The position numbers and the translations under genes were made by a program. A stretch of DNA of 64,000 bases, taken from positions 795,526-859,525 of the forward strand of contig VZQC01005680.1 of the NCBI GenBank assembly GCA_009823505.1, written 5' to 3'. Numbering within the stretch: position 1 is the first letter of the stretch; every line of letters begins with the position of its first letter. The stretch comes from Rhizomys pruinosus. Lineage: Eukaryota > Chordata > Mammalia > Rodentia > Spalacidae. Positions 53,391-63,904 of this stretch are shown in pieces. Below the pieces are notes generated by a model. It was given only the letters and a program-made list of their open reading frames with translations. It was not told the origin of the DNA and made no database searches.

Positions 53391-54040
53391 AAAATAGAAT
53401 ACTCCACAGACAATGAGGCGGCAGCAAGTTGCTCAATGCACAGCAATCGCTGACGCCATGCGCCCAGTTGAGGCTCATCAAACGACATCGATTTGCACCT
53501 GTCATTAAAAGTTATCACACGAAGTTTACCTTAGCAACCTGAACACCAAAGGACAAGTCACTGATTAAATCTCACACAGCCTCTATGTCTTCGTCCTCGA
53601 AGATATGATGTTAGACGATCAAATTCACTACGATAAAGCAGTCTTCGGTCTTTGAGTTTCGTGGTCCTTTCTTTTGGAGGTGGGGTGTTTGAGGTTCCTT
53701 TTGTTAATTATTTATATTATTTGATACTGTGTACTGGAATCGCATTAGGCGGCTCTGTTCTGAAGGAGACCCATATGTAAGGTGCTGCTTGTATGAATAC
53801 GAACCTACTGTCCCAGATTCCAAGGAGAACTTTCCTGTTGTCACGGAACTCGGCGGGAACGTGCAGTCGTCCACTCTTAGTATGCCTACCTGGGACCTGG
53901 CCAGTAGCGTCAAGAGGGTTTGCACCCCGAGATACGGGTTCACAGACATGACATGGCAGACTAACTCCACATTCGTGACACCCGATACAAAAAGAATTAA
54001 ACATAAGATAGAGTAAAAATAGCAGGCTACTGGCCTTTAT
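53391..54040. other. CpG-rich segment of unknown origin
   Basis: CpG is close to its expected frequency, unlike anything else here. A 95-codon + frame (53729-54016) and two minus frames are open together. I recognise no protein family and see no SINE. It may be miscalled sequence or foreign DNA; I do not call a gene. Confidence 0.5.
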
Positions 54041-54299
54041 GTAGTGATAATGAATGTTTAACATCATATCATTGGTGGAGACAAGACATAGAAAGGCTGA
54101 TTTAATATGATGTCTTTTTGTGTGTCGTTGAATAAGGGGTCAAGTTGTGCTTGATAACTTTATATGGACAAGGTATGGATCAAATCCGGAGTTGTGATGA
54201 TTAAGAGGCCTCAAATGTGGGGAAAGTTGCTTCTTTCCATCTTTGAAACCTTGGAGCGTTGTGCTGCATGGGTTCTGTGGAGTGTATTTTGAGTTTTTT
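54041..54299. other. unassigned segment in the doubtful patch
   Basis: AT-leaning sequence with no recognised repeat. Confidence 0.4.
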
Positions 54300-54490
54300 A
54301 TATAAATTATATAAAATATTTTATGTGTATGATGTACTGTCTCATGTAGGTTGGTGCAACCCGTGTTGTGCAATGCCGTTGGTTAGAGGAGGGCGTCGGA
54401 TTCCTGGACTGGAGTTAAAAACAGTTCTTAGCTGTCAATGTGGGTACCTGGGAATTGAATCCAGGTTTCTCTGCAAGAGCAACTTGGCGC
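54300..54490 (-). mobile_element. B2 SINE, antisense, with many small deletions
   Basis: 'gatgtactgtctcatgtagg', 'aggagggcgtcggattcctg' and 'ggaattgaatccaggtttct' keep B2 order but lack scattered bases. Confidence 0.75.
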
Positions 54491-54562
54491 GTCCTCAGAA
54501 TCTGCTGTAGGAAGATGCTCCGAGGTGCTCAAGAGTCAATGCTGATGATGAAGCCACAGTGT

Positions 54563-54563
54563 N
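54563..54563. other. ambiguous base N, likely patch boundary
   Basis: Sequence left of this N is indel-rich and sequence right of it is clean. 54564-54799 is unassigned clean sequence. Confidence 0.8.
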
Positions 54564-54799
54564 GCTACTCTCTCCTGCTGGCTAGGAATGAGAGCTGGCA
54601 GGTAATGTCATGACAGGGACCTTTGTGGGAGTCACAGAAATCAGGAACACCCAGAGTCCTTGGTTCTCATGGCTGGCTTTTATGTTCTCATGGAGAAGCT
54701 CTCTACCAATCTAGCTACGTCCCTGGGCCATTTCATTCATCGGCTGTCTGTAGAGCCAGGCCCAGGGCTGGACCATGGGGTTCGGGAGGGAACATGTAA

Positions 54800-54959
54800 A
54801 TTTTTTTTTTTTTTTTTGTCTTTTTGAGACTGGGTCTCCCTGTAGCTACAGCTGTCCTGGAACTCACTATGTAGACCAGGCTGGCCTTGAACTCACAGAG
54901 ATCTGCTTGCTTCTACCTCCTGAGTACTGAGATTAAAGGTGTGTGCCACCACACCTGGC
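54800..54959 (-). mobile_element. B1 SINE, antisense
   Basis: Poly-T, 'ttgagactgggtctccctgt', 'agaccaggctggccttgaac' and 'gtgtgccaccacacctggcc'. Confidence 0.92.
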
Positions 54960-54964
54960 CATTT

Positions 54965-55211
54965 ATTTTCTTTTGTTTCAATTTTATTTTTATTCATATT
55001 AGGTATGTGCATGTGAGTGCAGGAACTACAGAGACCAGAAGGGGGCGTCAGATCTCCCAGAGGTGGAGTTACAGGTGGTTGTGCATGTGAATGCGGTAAC
55101 TACAGAGACCAGAAGGGGGCGCCATATCTCCCAGAGGCGGAGTTACAGGTGGTTGTGAACTGCCTGCTGTGCAGCAAGTGTTCTTAATCACAGAGGCATC
55201 TCTCCAGCCCC
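54965..55211 (-). mobile_element. B2, antisense, with 74-bp tandem duplication
   Basis: The unit from 'gcatgtgagtgcaggaacta' (55009) repeats from 'gcatgtgaatgcggtaacta' (55083). The SINE then ends normally 'aggcatctctccagccccc'. Confidence 0.85.
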
Positions 55212-55227
55212 CTCCTTTGTTGTTTAA

Positions 55228-55455
55228 AAAAATTTTTTTTTAATTTTTATTTTTGTATGTGTATGAATGTACTGTATGCATGTAGGTTGGTGCACCCGTG
55301 TCGTGCAATGCCACGGAGGTCAGAAGAGGGCGTTGGATTCCCCTGGAACTGGAGTCAAAGATGGTTTTCAACCACCATGTGGTGCTGGGGATCAAACCCG
55401 GGTCCTCTGCAAGAGCAGTCGGTGCTCTTAACCTCTAGGCCATCTCTCCAGCCCC
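55228..55455 (-). mobile_element. B2 SINE, antisense
   Basis: 'gtatgaatgtactgtatgca', 'gatcaaacccgggtcctctg' and 'catctctccagcccc'. Flanks share 'tttgttgttt'. It lacks the young internal duplication. Confidence 0.93.
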
Positions 55456-55639
55456 TTCTTTGTTGTTTTAACACCTTCCTTCCAGATATCTGTAGGAAAA
55501 TAATTATCTCTGCAGGCAACTTAAGCTTTATTGGTTGTGTTGAAGTTTCTTGACTCTCAACAGGAAAGAACAAGTAGATCCCAGCTGAGGGGCTCTGTCT
55601 ACTCTCCATGAACCCTGCATTCTTCAAGTTTTCCTATCC

Positions 55640-56003
55640 TGCCATAGTCTCACTACATTGCTTGACTTATGCCAGAACTTGTTATGTTGGCCAAGGTTGG
55701 TCTGACCCTCCTGCTTCAGACTCTGGCATGCTGGGATTTCAGAGCACGTGCTGCCTGTCACCACACTCAGCCTACTGTGCATTTTGTTTGAGATAGGGTC
55801 TCATATAGCCCATGCTGGCCTCAACCTCCCTATATAGCCAAGGATGACCTTGAACTCCTGATCTTCCTATCTCTACCTCCTTAGTGCTAGGATTATAGGC
55901 ATTTTCTACCACACCTAGTATATGTGTGGTGCTGGGGATAGAACCCAGGGCTTCATGAATGCTAGGCAAGTACCACACCATTGAACTCATCCCCAGCCCC
56001 CCT
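55640..56003 (-). mobile_element. B1-like and B4-type SINEs, antisense
   Basis: 'atgttggccaaggttggtct', 'gatagggtctcatatagccc', 'gatgaccttgaactcctgat' and 'ggggatagaacccagggctt', ending 'gaactcatccccagcccc'. Confidence 0.75.
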
Positions 56004-56354
56004 TGTACCTGTTGAATTGGGCTCCAGGTCACTGTGGAAACCTGGCTTCTCCCTCCTCATCTGTGCTTTCGAGTCAACGACCCTGATTGTTTTATTAGTC
56101 CTGAGTTCTTACTGCCTACTGAGACCATCTAGACCCTCAATCCACACAAACAGACATTTCTGTCTGAGAAGAAAAACTCAGAGTATTAGCCAATGCCAAG
56201 GCTGAGAGCTCTCTTGACCTTGTGGATTTCCACCTAGAAAGTCCTGGGAGTACAGAGCACTGTAGAGATCTGGCCCTGATCTCGGGCGCTCCCAGCCATA
56301 AATGTATGACCCATTGTGAACTGAAAAGCCCAGGTTCATTATGAGAGAGGTTTT

Positions 56355-56390
<36 letters not shown>

Positions 56391-56399
56391 TGTTGTTTT

Positions 56400-56590
56400 A
56401 TTTTTATTTATGTGTATGTTTGATGGCTAATCTTGGCTATCCAAACTCAATTAAGGAACTGTATCTATCAGACTGGTCTGTGGCCATATCTGTGGGGCAT
56501 TCTCTAGACTGATAATTGATGTAGGAGGGCCTGGATAGTTGAGGGCAATACTATCCCTAGGAAGGTGGGCCTGGGCTGCCTAGGAAAGCT
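56400..56590 (+). mobile_element. family A repeat, sense, 5' half
   Basis: Preceded by poly-T and a short GT run (56351-56391). 'ggctaatcttggctatccaa', 'catatctgtggggcattctc' and 'gaaagctagctgagg'. Confidence 0.6.
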
Positions 56591-57629
56591 AGCTGAGGAG
56601 CTGGAACTCGTGAACCTCCTATCTCAACCTCCCTCATAGTCACTAGTTTGAAGGAAAACAGATTGTACCAGAGGGAATATGAGTCATCTGAATCACCGAT
56701 GAACTTGCCCAATACAGTGAGTCTTACTTTTTCTGCCCCTGAGCCCATGGAGAATCCACAGTGCTGCTGGAAGAGTAACAAATGCCTGGATTCAGCCAGA
56801 GCGATGGCTTCATTCCTCTCCCACGCCCGGTGGGAGCACTGTGCTGGGAGCACAGAAGATAACAAGATTACACCGCGGTGTAACTAAGTGGGATTTAGTT
56901 AGTTTCATGGGCACCATCTCTCCGGCCAGGCAGATTCCCTGGTTTTAAATGGCAGTGAAGTTGCTGCTGTAAAAGCTAGTGATTGCTAAAGAAGATCACA
57001 GAAGGACCAACTTAATACAGCCATGGTGGACTCTGGGAAACCAGAACTGCGGCTCTGTTTATTTTCTTCACCCTGTGCCGGTGCAGAGGGAAGGGAGCTC
57101 ACAGAGACACATGCTGAACCGTAAGTTATAGTTAAACAAAACCAAGTCAGTAACTGTACAGAGAACGTAAGGCAAAGGGGGAACGGCAAGGAGGGATCCA
57201 GGAATGATGCCACGAAGTGAAATTTGTAACATCAGACCCTGCGCATTTCTTGGAAATGGGACTCTGGGGTCGCCCAGCCTTCTCACTCTACCAGCATAAA
57301 GAGATGAAGCCTCTTCTGAGGACCCAGCACCCATAAGGAGAAATCAGTCAGAAGTTCGCCAGAGTGTGACTTCGAAGCAAGGCTCTCACCTCCAAGAGAA
57401 TAAGAGGGAGTTGAATCTGAGCCAAACATGAGTGACCCCGGCAAGGTGAATTCAGGTTGCCCTGAGTAAGAGGTCCCACGGTGGAAATGGCTGCTCTGGT
57501 TTCTATCATCACAGTACAAAAGAAAGTCATAAAATTTCCAAATATAGTGGTGTGGGGGATAGCAAACAGGTCACAGCAAAGCAGGGGTCTCTGTTATGCA
57601 TCTCAGATGTTACCTATTGACGTTCTTTT
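56591..57629. other. repeat-poor stretch of 1 kb
   Basis: No SINE or LTR recognised. Overlapping frames of 60-100 codons on both strands carry no motif I know. Confidence 0.5.
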
Positions 57630-57790
57630 AAAACAAGATTTAATTTTATTTTATGTGCTTGTGTCTGAGCCCAAGTGTATGTGAGCCATGTATAGGGAGT
57701 TGTGAACCACCTTGTGGGTGCTGGGAACTGAACTCAGGTCGTCTGGAAAATCAGCAAGTGCTCTTAACCACTGAGCCATTTCTCCAGGCC
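57630..57790 (-). mobile_element. B2 SINE, antisense
   Basis: 'tttaattttattttatgtgc', 'gtgggtgctgggaactgaac' and 'tgagccatttctccaggcc'. Confidence 0.88.
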
Positions 57791-57884
57791 ACCCCCCCAT
57801 GACATTCTTCTTAACAAATTATTATTGGGGGGGGGATTGCACATGCAATGGAGTCAGTTCTCCCCTTCCACCTTTAGGTGGTGG

Positions 57885-58288
57885 TCCAGTTTGCTTCCCC
57901 TGCTGAGACAAAACACTCTGACCAATCCCAACTTAGGGAGGAAAGGGTTTGTTCACCTTACGTTACTGAGGTCACAGTTCACCGCTTAGGGAGTCCAAGG
58001 TAGGAACTCCAGGCAGGAACCCCGAGGCAGGAGCTGGAGCACACGTCATGGAGGAGCACTGCCTACTGGCTCGCTCCTCTTTCTCATGTTTAGCTTGCTT
58101 TCTTATACAGTACACAGCAATCTGCCCAGGGGTGGTAGTGCCCACAGTGGGCTGGGCCCTCCCATATCACTCAACAATCAAGAAAATACCCCACAGACAT
58201 GACCACAGGCCAGTCTAAAGAGGACATTTCTCAGTTGAGGCTCCCTCAACCCAGGTGTGTCAAGTTGACACTAAAACTATACAGCACA
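57885..58288 (-). mobile_element. family A repeat, antisense, near complete
   Basis: 'ccagtttgcttcccctgctg', 'gggaggaaagggtttgttca', 'gggctgggccctcccatatc' and 'tgtcaagttgacactaaaac'. The cleanest uninterrupted copy of this family, about 400 bp. An SINE fragment ('gaattgaactcatgtcacca') follows to 58339. Confidence 0.8.
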
Positions 58289-58347
58289 GGTGGGTTCCAG
58301 GAATTGAACTCATGTCACCAGGCTTACAAGATGAGAAGTTTTTGTTT

Positions 58348-59275
58348 GGGGGGGGTGAGTTGAAACACTGTAATTTATTGCAACTCAAAAAAATATAAGA
58401 TGCTGTAGCGCACAATATATTCCACAAAGCACCCTCCAGTGCACATTCAGGTCAAGTAAGAACTTCGTATCCCTTTCTCTAGCCTTTCTACTCTGGGACA
58501 TTAATATTTGTTCCATATACAGTCATGCATATTTAATTTGAAAAACGAAGCCCCAGAATATTTTGATGTATTAATTAGCACCAAACAAGAGTACAGTTAC
58601 ATTTTTTTCATAAACAAACAAATTAACAACCCAACAACAAAAACCAATCAATAAACCAAGTGGAGCTAATGGACTCAGCCAATACTGCTGACATAGATAT
58701 TACACATTCATGTACATACATGGCCTATTCTACCCTAAACAACAGTGTGGCTGCTTCTCAGCCTTTGATCATACTGGCAATTGTCCCCATGCTGCCGTGC
58801 TGGAGCTAGTAATTTCTAAAACAAAATCACTATTTAGGAACTTCCTGTACCCGCTGAACCAGCTCAACATTGCATCGTATGAGACTCTTAGCTTTTGGAT
58901 TGGTGGAAGCTAGGAGTCTGCTAAGTGAATACATTCCAAAGCTGTAACTGATAGTTGAAGGGTATTCCACCATTAAGTAGGTTGAATGTAGCCCAAGGTA
59001 ATTAGACTCTGCACTTGGAACACTTCAACTCTTCACAGTCATAAAGTCCTGATTAGTCAGTTAGTCCTGTGGAATCTTTAACATAGATGTTGCTTTTTGT
59101 CCTAGGAACTTCAGTTTACAAGAGGCAAGGCTGCTCCTGATCCTGGAGGCAGAGGGAAATGGCCCCATGTATCCTTAGTTTGAGGGCATGATACAACACA
59201 ATAGCAGTGTCCTGAGGGGCCTCTGATACATCTGGCAGGAACTTTGACAGGGCTGCTTCTTGTAACTTTCCTCAA
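58348..59275 (-). pseudogene. mRNA 3'-end-like segment, minus strand
   Basis: On the minus strand the segment ends with AATAAA (complement at 58374-58379) followed by about 20 bases and an A/C-rich stretch, like a polyadenylation site. The body is free of SINEs. At its 5' end a 52-codon frame runs to a stop at 59116-59118 ('leading residues GKLQEAALSKFLPD'). A weak pyrimidine tract precedes it at about 59275-59290. It is a 5'-truncated processed copy or a last exon; no clear TSD was found and I do not recognise the gene. Confidence 0.5.
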
Positions 59276-59279
59276 GGTA

Positions 59280-59985
59280 GGGAGATGTACCCACTTGCTC
59301 TCATTACTATGACAAAATACCTCAAAGGACAGATTTATCTTGGCTCATGGTTTCAATCCATGGTCAGTTAGCTTCATTCTTTTTTAAAATTAAAGAAGTA
59401 TTTATTTTTGTTTTATGTGTATGAGTGTTTTGCCTGCAAGTATTTAAGTGCACCATGTGTGTGCAATTTCCACATAGGCCAGTAGAGGGTGTCGGGTCCC
59501 CTGAAACTGGAGTTACAGATGGCTGTGAGCTACCACATGGTGTTGGGAACTGAATTTGGGTCCTAGCACAGCCAGTGCTCTTAACTGCCGAGCCACCTCT
59601 CCAGCCCCGGCCTCATTCTTCAGAGACTGTGGTAGGGGAGAACAAAGGCACTCACTTTGTGATGACGGGGGAGAGGCAGAGATGCAGAGACAAGAAGAGA
59701 TGGAAAGGAAAAAAAGAAAGATGAGAGGCAGAAAGAGAAAGAGATAGAGACAGAAATAGAGCAAGACAGAATGACAGGGAGGGAGGGAGGGAGGGAGAGA
59801 GAGCGCGCAGGCCAGGTTGCAATACCCTTCAAAAGCACAACCCCTGATGATCTCACTTCCTCCTGCTAGGCCCCACTTCCTAAAGTTTCTACCACCAACC
59901 AGTCATGCCACAGGTCGGGGACCGGGCATTCAGAATACGAATGAGCCTTTGGGGAAACATTTAAAATCCAAACCACAGCAGGAGG
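59280..59985 (-). mobile_element. old family C-like repeat, antisense, with nested B2
   Basis: 'attactatgacaaaatacct' starts it. 'gcaatacccttcaaaagcac', 'ccccacttcctaaagtttct' and 'gaatgagcctttggggaaac' end it. A purine-rich tract (GGGA/GA) occupies about 59660-59810. Confidence 0.6.
59385..59611 (-). mobile_element. B2 SINE, antisense, nested
   Basis: 'gtatgagtgttttgcctgca', 'agagggtgtcgggtcccctg' and 'ccacctctccagccccgg'. 'cattctt' occurs at both edges. Confidence 0.9.
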
Positions 59986-60017
59986 AAGGCCAGGACTGTT
60001 CTTTGTAGGTCTGAGTT

Positions 60018-60148
60018 CATTTTTTTTTCTTCTGTTGAGACAAGGTCTCACTACGGTTGGCCTGGAACTCACCATGTAGACCAGAGATCCATCAGCTTCT
60101 GCCTCCTGAGTGCTGGGATTAAAGGGCTATGCCACCATCCCTGGCTTT
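60018..60148 (-). mobile_element. B1 SINE, antisense
   Basis: 'gagacaaggtctcactacgg', 'accatgtagaccagagatcc' and 'gctatgccaccatccctggc'. Confidence 0.85.
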
Positions 60149-60269
60149 TAAAGTGTCACCCACACTTGCCTTGAACTCACATTTCTCCTGGCTTCCCCTC
60201 TTCAGCATAGCCTACTAGTGCATGCCACCACAATGGGCCAGAGTTCCCGAGCACATGTGCATGTGCATG

Positions 60270-60424
60270 TGTGCTGAGTATCTGTGGTGTGTGTGTGTAT
60301 GTGTGTGGTGTGTGTATGTGTGTGTATGCTTATGTGTGGTATGTGTGTATGGTATATAGTGTGTATACGGTATGGTGTGTGGTATGTATGTATATGATAC
60401 AGCATGTGTGGTGTGTGTGTATAT
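60270..60424. repeat. GT/GTAT-rich imperfect repeat
   Basis: About 155 bp of GTGT, GTAT and GGTAT units with no single period. Confidence 0.9.
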
Positions 60425-60815
60425 GTGTGTTTGCTGCTGTGTTCCTATGCACTCAAATGCTCAGAAACCAGAGGAGGACATCAGGTGTCCTGCTCTATTG
60501 CTCTCACTTTATTCCCTTGAGATAGGGTCTCACTGAACTTGGAGCTGGGCTGGCTGTCACCAAACCCAGGCATCTTCCTGTCTCCACCCCACAGTGCTGG
60601 ATAACAACCACATATACAGTCACATCCGGCTTTTTGCGTAGGTACTGGGGGTCTGATCCCAGGTCCTCATGGTGTGTAGTGAGGGCTTTTACCCACTGAG
60701 TTATCTCATCAGCCTGCCTGGAGTTTTTTTTTTTTTTTACATGTGTTCTGAGGATGGGACTCAGCTCCTTATGCCCGCACTACAAGCATATTACCAACTC
60801 AGTTGTGTCACAGCT
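60425..60815 (-). mobile_element. B4-type SINE and ID fragment, antisense
   Basis: 'tgagatagggtctcactgaa', 'ggtactgggggtctgatccc' and 'tgagttatctcatcagcctg', then 'gttctgaggatgggactcag' in a second fragment. Confidence 0.65.
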
Positions 60816-61024
60816 CTGGGAGAGTTCATCCTAAGACTTCCTGTGACAGCCCACCTTCCTCAGGGGCCTCTGTGGCTCCTTCCATGTTCTCAGAGGAAGG
60901 TGTGCTAAGATGGATATGTGTTTGCTCGTGCAAAGAACTGGGGTGACCTGACCAGGCAGGTCTTATGAACCTTATACTTCTAACTCTTGCCATTTGTTTT
61001 TTCAGATTGTGGATCCTTATATTA

Positions 61025-61206
61025 GTTGAGAGTCTAGAGAGATGGCTCAGCAGTTGAGAGTGCTTGCTGCTCTTGCAGAGGACCCAGGTTCTCTTGCCAG
61101 CATTCATGTGGTGGCAGGGGACCAGCCATCCTCTTAGGCACCCGCACTCATGTACACCTATCATAAACACACATACACTCACAATTCAAAACAAATCTTT
61201 AAAAAT
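61025..61206 (+). mobile_element. B2 SINE, sense
   Basis: 'gtctagagagatggctcagc', 'cttgcagaggacccaggttc' and 'aaacacacatacactcacaa'. Confidence 0.87.
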
Positions 61207-61661
61207 GGTATTACTTGAAGAAAGGCGTCTCCATTACTGGGAATACATTTCAGGTCATGATGCAGAAAGGGGGACAGGCTTAACTCCATAGGCAGCTGTT
61301 CTCCCCACAGAGCGAGCACCTGGCCACGAATTTTGAGATAATTCTTTTTGACAGAACTTGGAGACCAGTTACTCTAGGCTGTGGGTCAGGTACAATTCCA
61401 TATGTTTGAACAGTTGGTGGAGTGGGAGGTGGTTGAGTTATGCCAACTCAGGTAGTGTCTTGGACACCGTGCAGAATAGAGTGGTGTTTGGTGTGAGGTC
61501 ATTGCCAGACCACCTGGTGTTGGCATCTTTTCTGATTGGCTGGTGCTGACTGACATCCATTTTGATATGTTGGGACCTGTGCTCTACAAGTTGTTAACTA
61601 ATTTTAAAAATCACCCTGCTTGTAAGAAGGCTGAGAAATTCCTCCCGAAGAACTGAGTCTC
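61207..61661. other. unassigned intergenic stretch
   Basis: No repeat recognised. Confidence 0.5.
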
Positions 61662-61780
61662 GGGGGCTGGGGAAATGGCTCAGTGGTGGAGAGACAGTTA
61701 AGAGCACAGACTAGTTTTGCAGAGGACTTGGTGCCAAGTCTGCTCACCGGACTGTTCACAACGACTTACGGATATGTGCG
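61662..61780 (+). mobile_element. B2 fragment, sense
   Basis: 'gggggctggggaaatggctc' with an inserted or duplicated 'ggtggagagacagttaagag' stretch, truncated before the tail. Confidence 0.7.
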
Positions 61781-61785
61781 TGGGA

Positions 61786-62126
61786 TGGTCCTAGTTAGTT
61801 TTAATTATCAACTTGGTACAGCCTAGAGCCACCTGGCAAGGAGTCTCGATTGAGGAATTTCTCAGATCAGACTGGCCCATGGGCATGTCTGTGCGGGGGA
61901 CTCTCTTGATTGTTAATTGATGCGAGAGAGTCCAGCCCACTGTGGGCAGCACCATCCCTAGGCAGGTGGTTCTGGGCTGTGTAAGAAAGCTAGCTGAGCA
62001 TGAGCCTGCGAGGAGCCAGCAAGCAGCATCCTCCATGGTCTCTGCTTCAGGTTCCTGCTGAGTTCCTGCCCTAAGTTGCTTTTGGTCAGAGTGTTTTATC
62101 AAAGAAACAGGAAGGAAACTAGAACA
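61786..62126 (+). mobile_element. family A repeat, sense
   Basis: 'gttagttttaattatcaact', 'gattgaggaatttctcagat', 'gggcagcaccatccctaggc' and 'gagtgttttatcaaagaaac'. Confidence 0.78.
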
Positions 62127-62207
62127 CCAGGCATCCAATACACAGGGAATCTGTTACGTTCAAACCATAGCCCCAGACTTTGATCATAGTAGAAAAATAT
62201 TTTTTAA

Positions 62208-62209
62208 AT

Positions 62210-62252
<43 letters not shown>

Positions 62253-62254
62253 TT
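62208..62254. repeat. (TTTA)n microsatellite
   Basis: TTTA run at the tail side of an antisense SINE. Confidence 0.96.
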
Positions 62255-62425
62255 TCTGTGTATGTGTCTACTTGCATGTGTGCCATGGTGCATGTATGGA
62301 AGTCAGAGGACAAGTTGCAGTAGGTTTTTCTCTCCTTTTACCATGTGGGTATCAGGGATCCAAACTCAAATCCTCAAACCTTCATTGCAAGCACTTTACC
62401 CACACAACCATCTCCCCAGCCTGGC
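62255..62425 (-). mobile_element. B3/B4-like SINE, antisense
   Basis: 'tatggaagtcagaggacaag', 'atcagggatccaaactcaaa' and 'aaccatctccccagcctgg'. Confidence 0.7.
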
Positions 62426-62464
62426 CTCTGTTTCTATTTTGTTTTGTTTAACCTAACATATTTC

Positions 62465-62830
62465 AATGCTGGAGTGTGTTTTTGTGGTTTGAATGTAAAT
62501 TGTCCCACACAGGCTCATGTGTTTGAACTCTTGGTCACCAGCAGGTGATGTTGTTTGTGGTGGAACCTTTAGGAGGTGCATCCTTGCTGCAGAAAGTACA
62601 GTACTGGGGGTAGGCTTTGAGAGTTCATAGGCCAGCCCCACTTCCTGTTCATTCTCTGCTTCCTGACTATGGATGCAGTGTGACTGGCTGTGTCACACTC
62701 CTCCTACCATGCTTTCCTATACCCTAGTGGACTGTGGCCTTGAACTGTCCACAATAAACCTTCTTTCTTAAGTTGCTTCTATTAGGCAAAGAGCACATTT
62801 GGTCACAGCAGCAAAAAAAGTCACTAATAC
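62465..62830 (+). mobile_element. family C repeat, sense
   Basis: 'gtggtttgaatgtaaattgt', 'aacctttaggaggtgcatcc', 'tgtccacaataaaccttctt' and 'cacagcagcaaaaaaagtca' 'ctaataca'. Positions 62831-63049 are unassigned. Confidence 0.78.
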
Positions 62831-63049
62831 ATATTAGAATCATGATTTTAAAAAAATGACTGCAGAGTAGCTGACCTGCACATTTTCTGTTTGGCAGTAG
62901 TTAGAAGTCAAAGTGGTATGTCTTTGAGACTGTGGCCACAGGACTGTACCCATGTTGAAAAGAGGGGAGTTTGTTCTTTTCCGTTAAGAGTTCAGATCAT
63001 GTCGGAGAGGCCTCAAGCCAGAGAAGTAGAAAATAAGGAGGGAAATGTC

Positions 63050-63243
63050 CTTCTAAATTTTTTTTGGCTTATTTTTATTTTATGTGTTTGAGTGTTTTGT
63101 CTGTATGTAGGTAATTGTACTGTGCATGCAATGCCCACAGGGTCCAGAAGAGGGCTTAGAAATGGCTGTGAGCTGCCATCTGGGTGATGGGAACTGAACC
63201 CAGGTCCTTTGTTCAGAGCAGCCAGTTAGCTATTTCACCAGCC
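63050..63243 (-). mobile_element. B2 SINE, antisense, internally deleted
   Basis: 'tttgagtgttttgtctgtat', 'ccagaagagggcttagaaat' (missing its middle) and 'gctatttcaccagcccc'-like end. Confidence 0.82.
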
Positions 63244-63257
63244 CTGAAAAGTCTCTC

Positions 63258-63300
<43 letters not shown>

Positions 63301-63312
63301 CATCCATCCATT
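63258..63312. repeat. (TCTA)n(TCCA)n microsatellite
   Basis: About 10 TCTA units then three TCCA units. Confidence 0.97.
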
Positions 63313-63465
63313 TTTTTTTATTGCATTGTGTACACGTGCGTGGAAGTCACAGAACAACTTGCAGAAGTCAATTTTCTCTTTCTGCCATGTGGGTCCCAGG
63401 GATTGAACTCAGATCTTCAGGACTGGCAACAAAGATGCTCACCAGCTGAGCTGTCTCACTGGCCC
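63313..63465 (-). mobile_element. B3/B4-like SINE, antisense
   Basis: 'gtggaagtcacagaacaact', 'gtcccagggattgaactcag' and 'gctgtctcactggccc'. Confidence 0.75.
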
Positions 63466-63579
63466 TGCGTTTATATCTGAAGGAACTGTGTATGTCATTT
63501 TGAGTGCTGGGACGTAGTGAGGAGCAAAATCATGCTCAGCATCTTTCAGGACTCACACTATAGAGGTGAGAGATCAATA

Positions 63580-63735
63580 GGACAGCCAGGCATGGTGGTA
63601 CACATGCGAGCCATGAGCCAATCACTCAGATGGTGGTACTCACTGTGACCCTATCATCCACAAGACAGGTAGGAGGATCACAAGTTGAACACCAGCCTGA
63701 GCTATCTAGCCAGATCTTATATCAAAAGAAAAATG
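63580..63735 (+). mobile_element. old B1-like SINE, sense
   Basis: 'gacagccaggcatggtggta' and 'acaccagcctgagctatcta'. Confidence 0.65.
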
Positions 63736-63904
63736 CGAGGTTTTTAAAACATGTGAATTATTTATTTCTGGAATTTTCCATTTAATATTTTCAGGACATG
63801 GTTGAGTGCATGTAACAAATCGTGGAAAGAGTAAGTACAGATAAAAGAGCTGTTCCATTTTCTCTTTTCTTTAGGCTGGATTGGATTTTCTTATTTTCCC
63901 CCCC

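Larger units (their letters stand above)
54800..56590. repeat. direct duplication, copy 2 (clean)
   Basis: The accurate counterpart of 51265-53115. Contents are listed separately below. The two copies are about 1.7 kb apart and in the same direction. Confidence 0.9.

Noticed and set aside
53729..54016. 95-codon frame as a gene
   Set aside because: Lies in suspect sequence, and opposite frames are also open; reported as a finding, not a CDS.
58740..58775. U2 snRNA-like 'cttctcagcctttgatca'
   Set aside because: Only a loose resemblance, and it lies inside the minus-strand mRNA-like segment.
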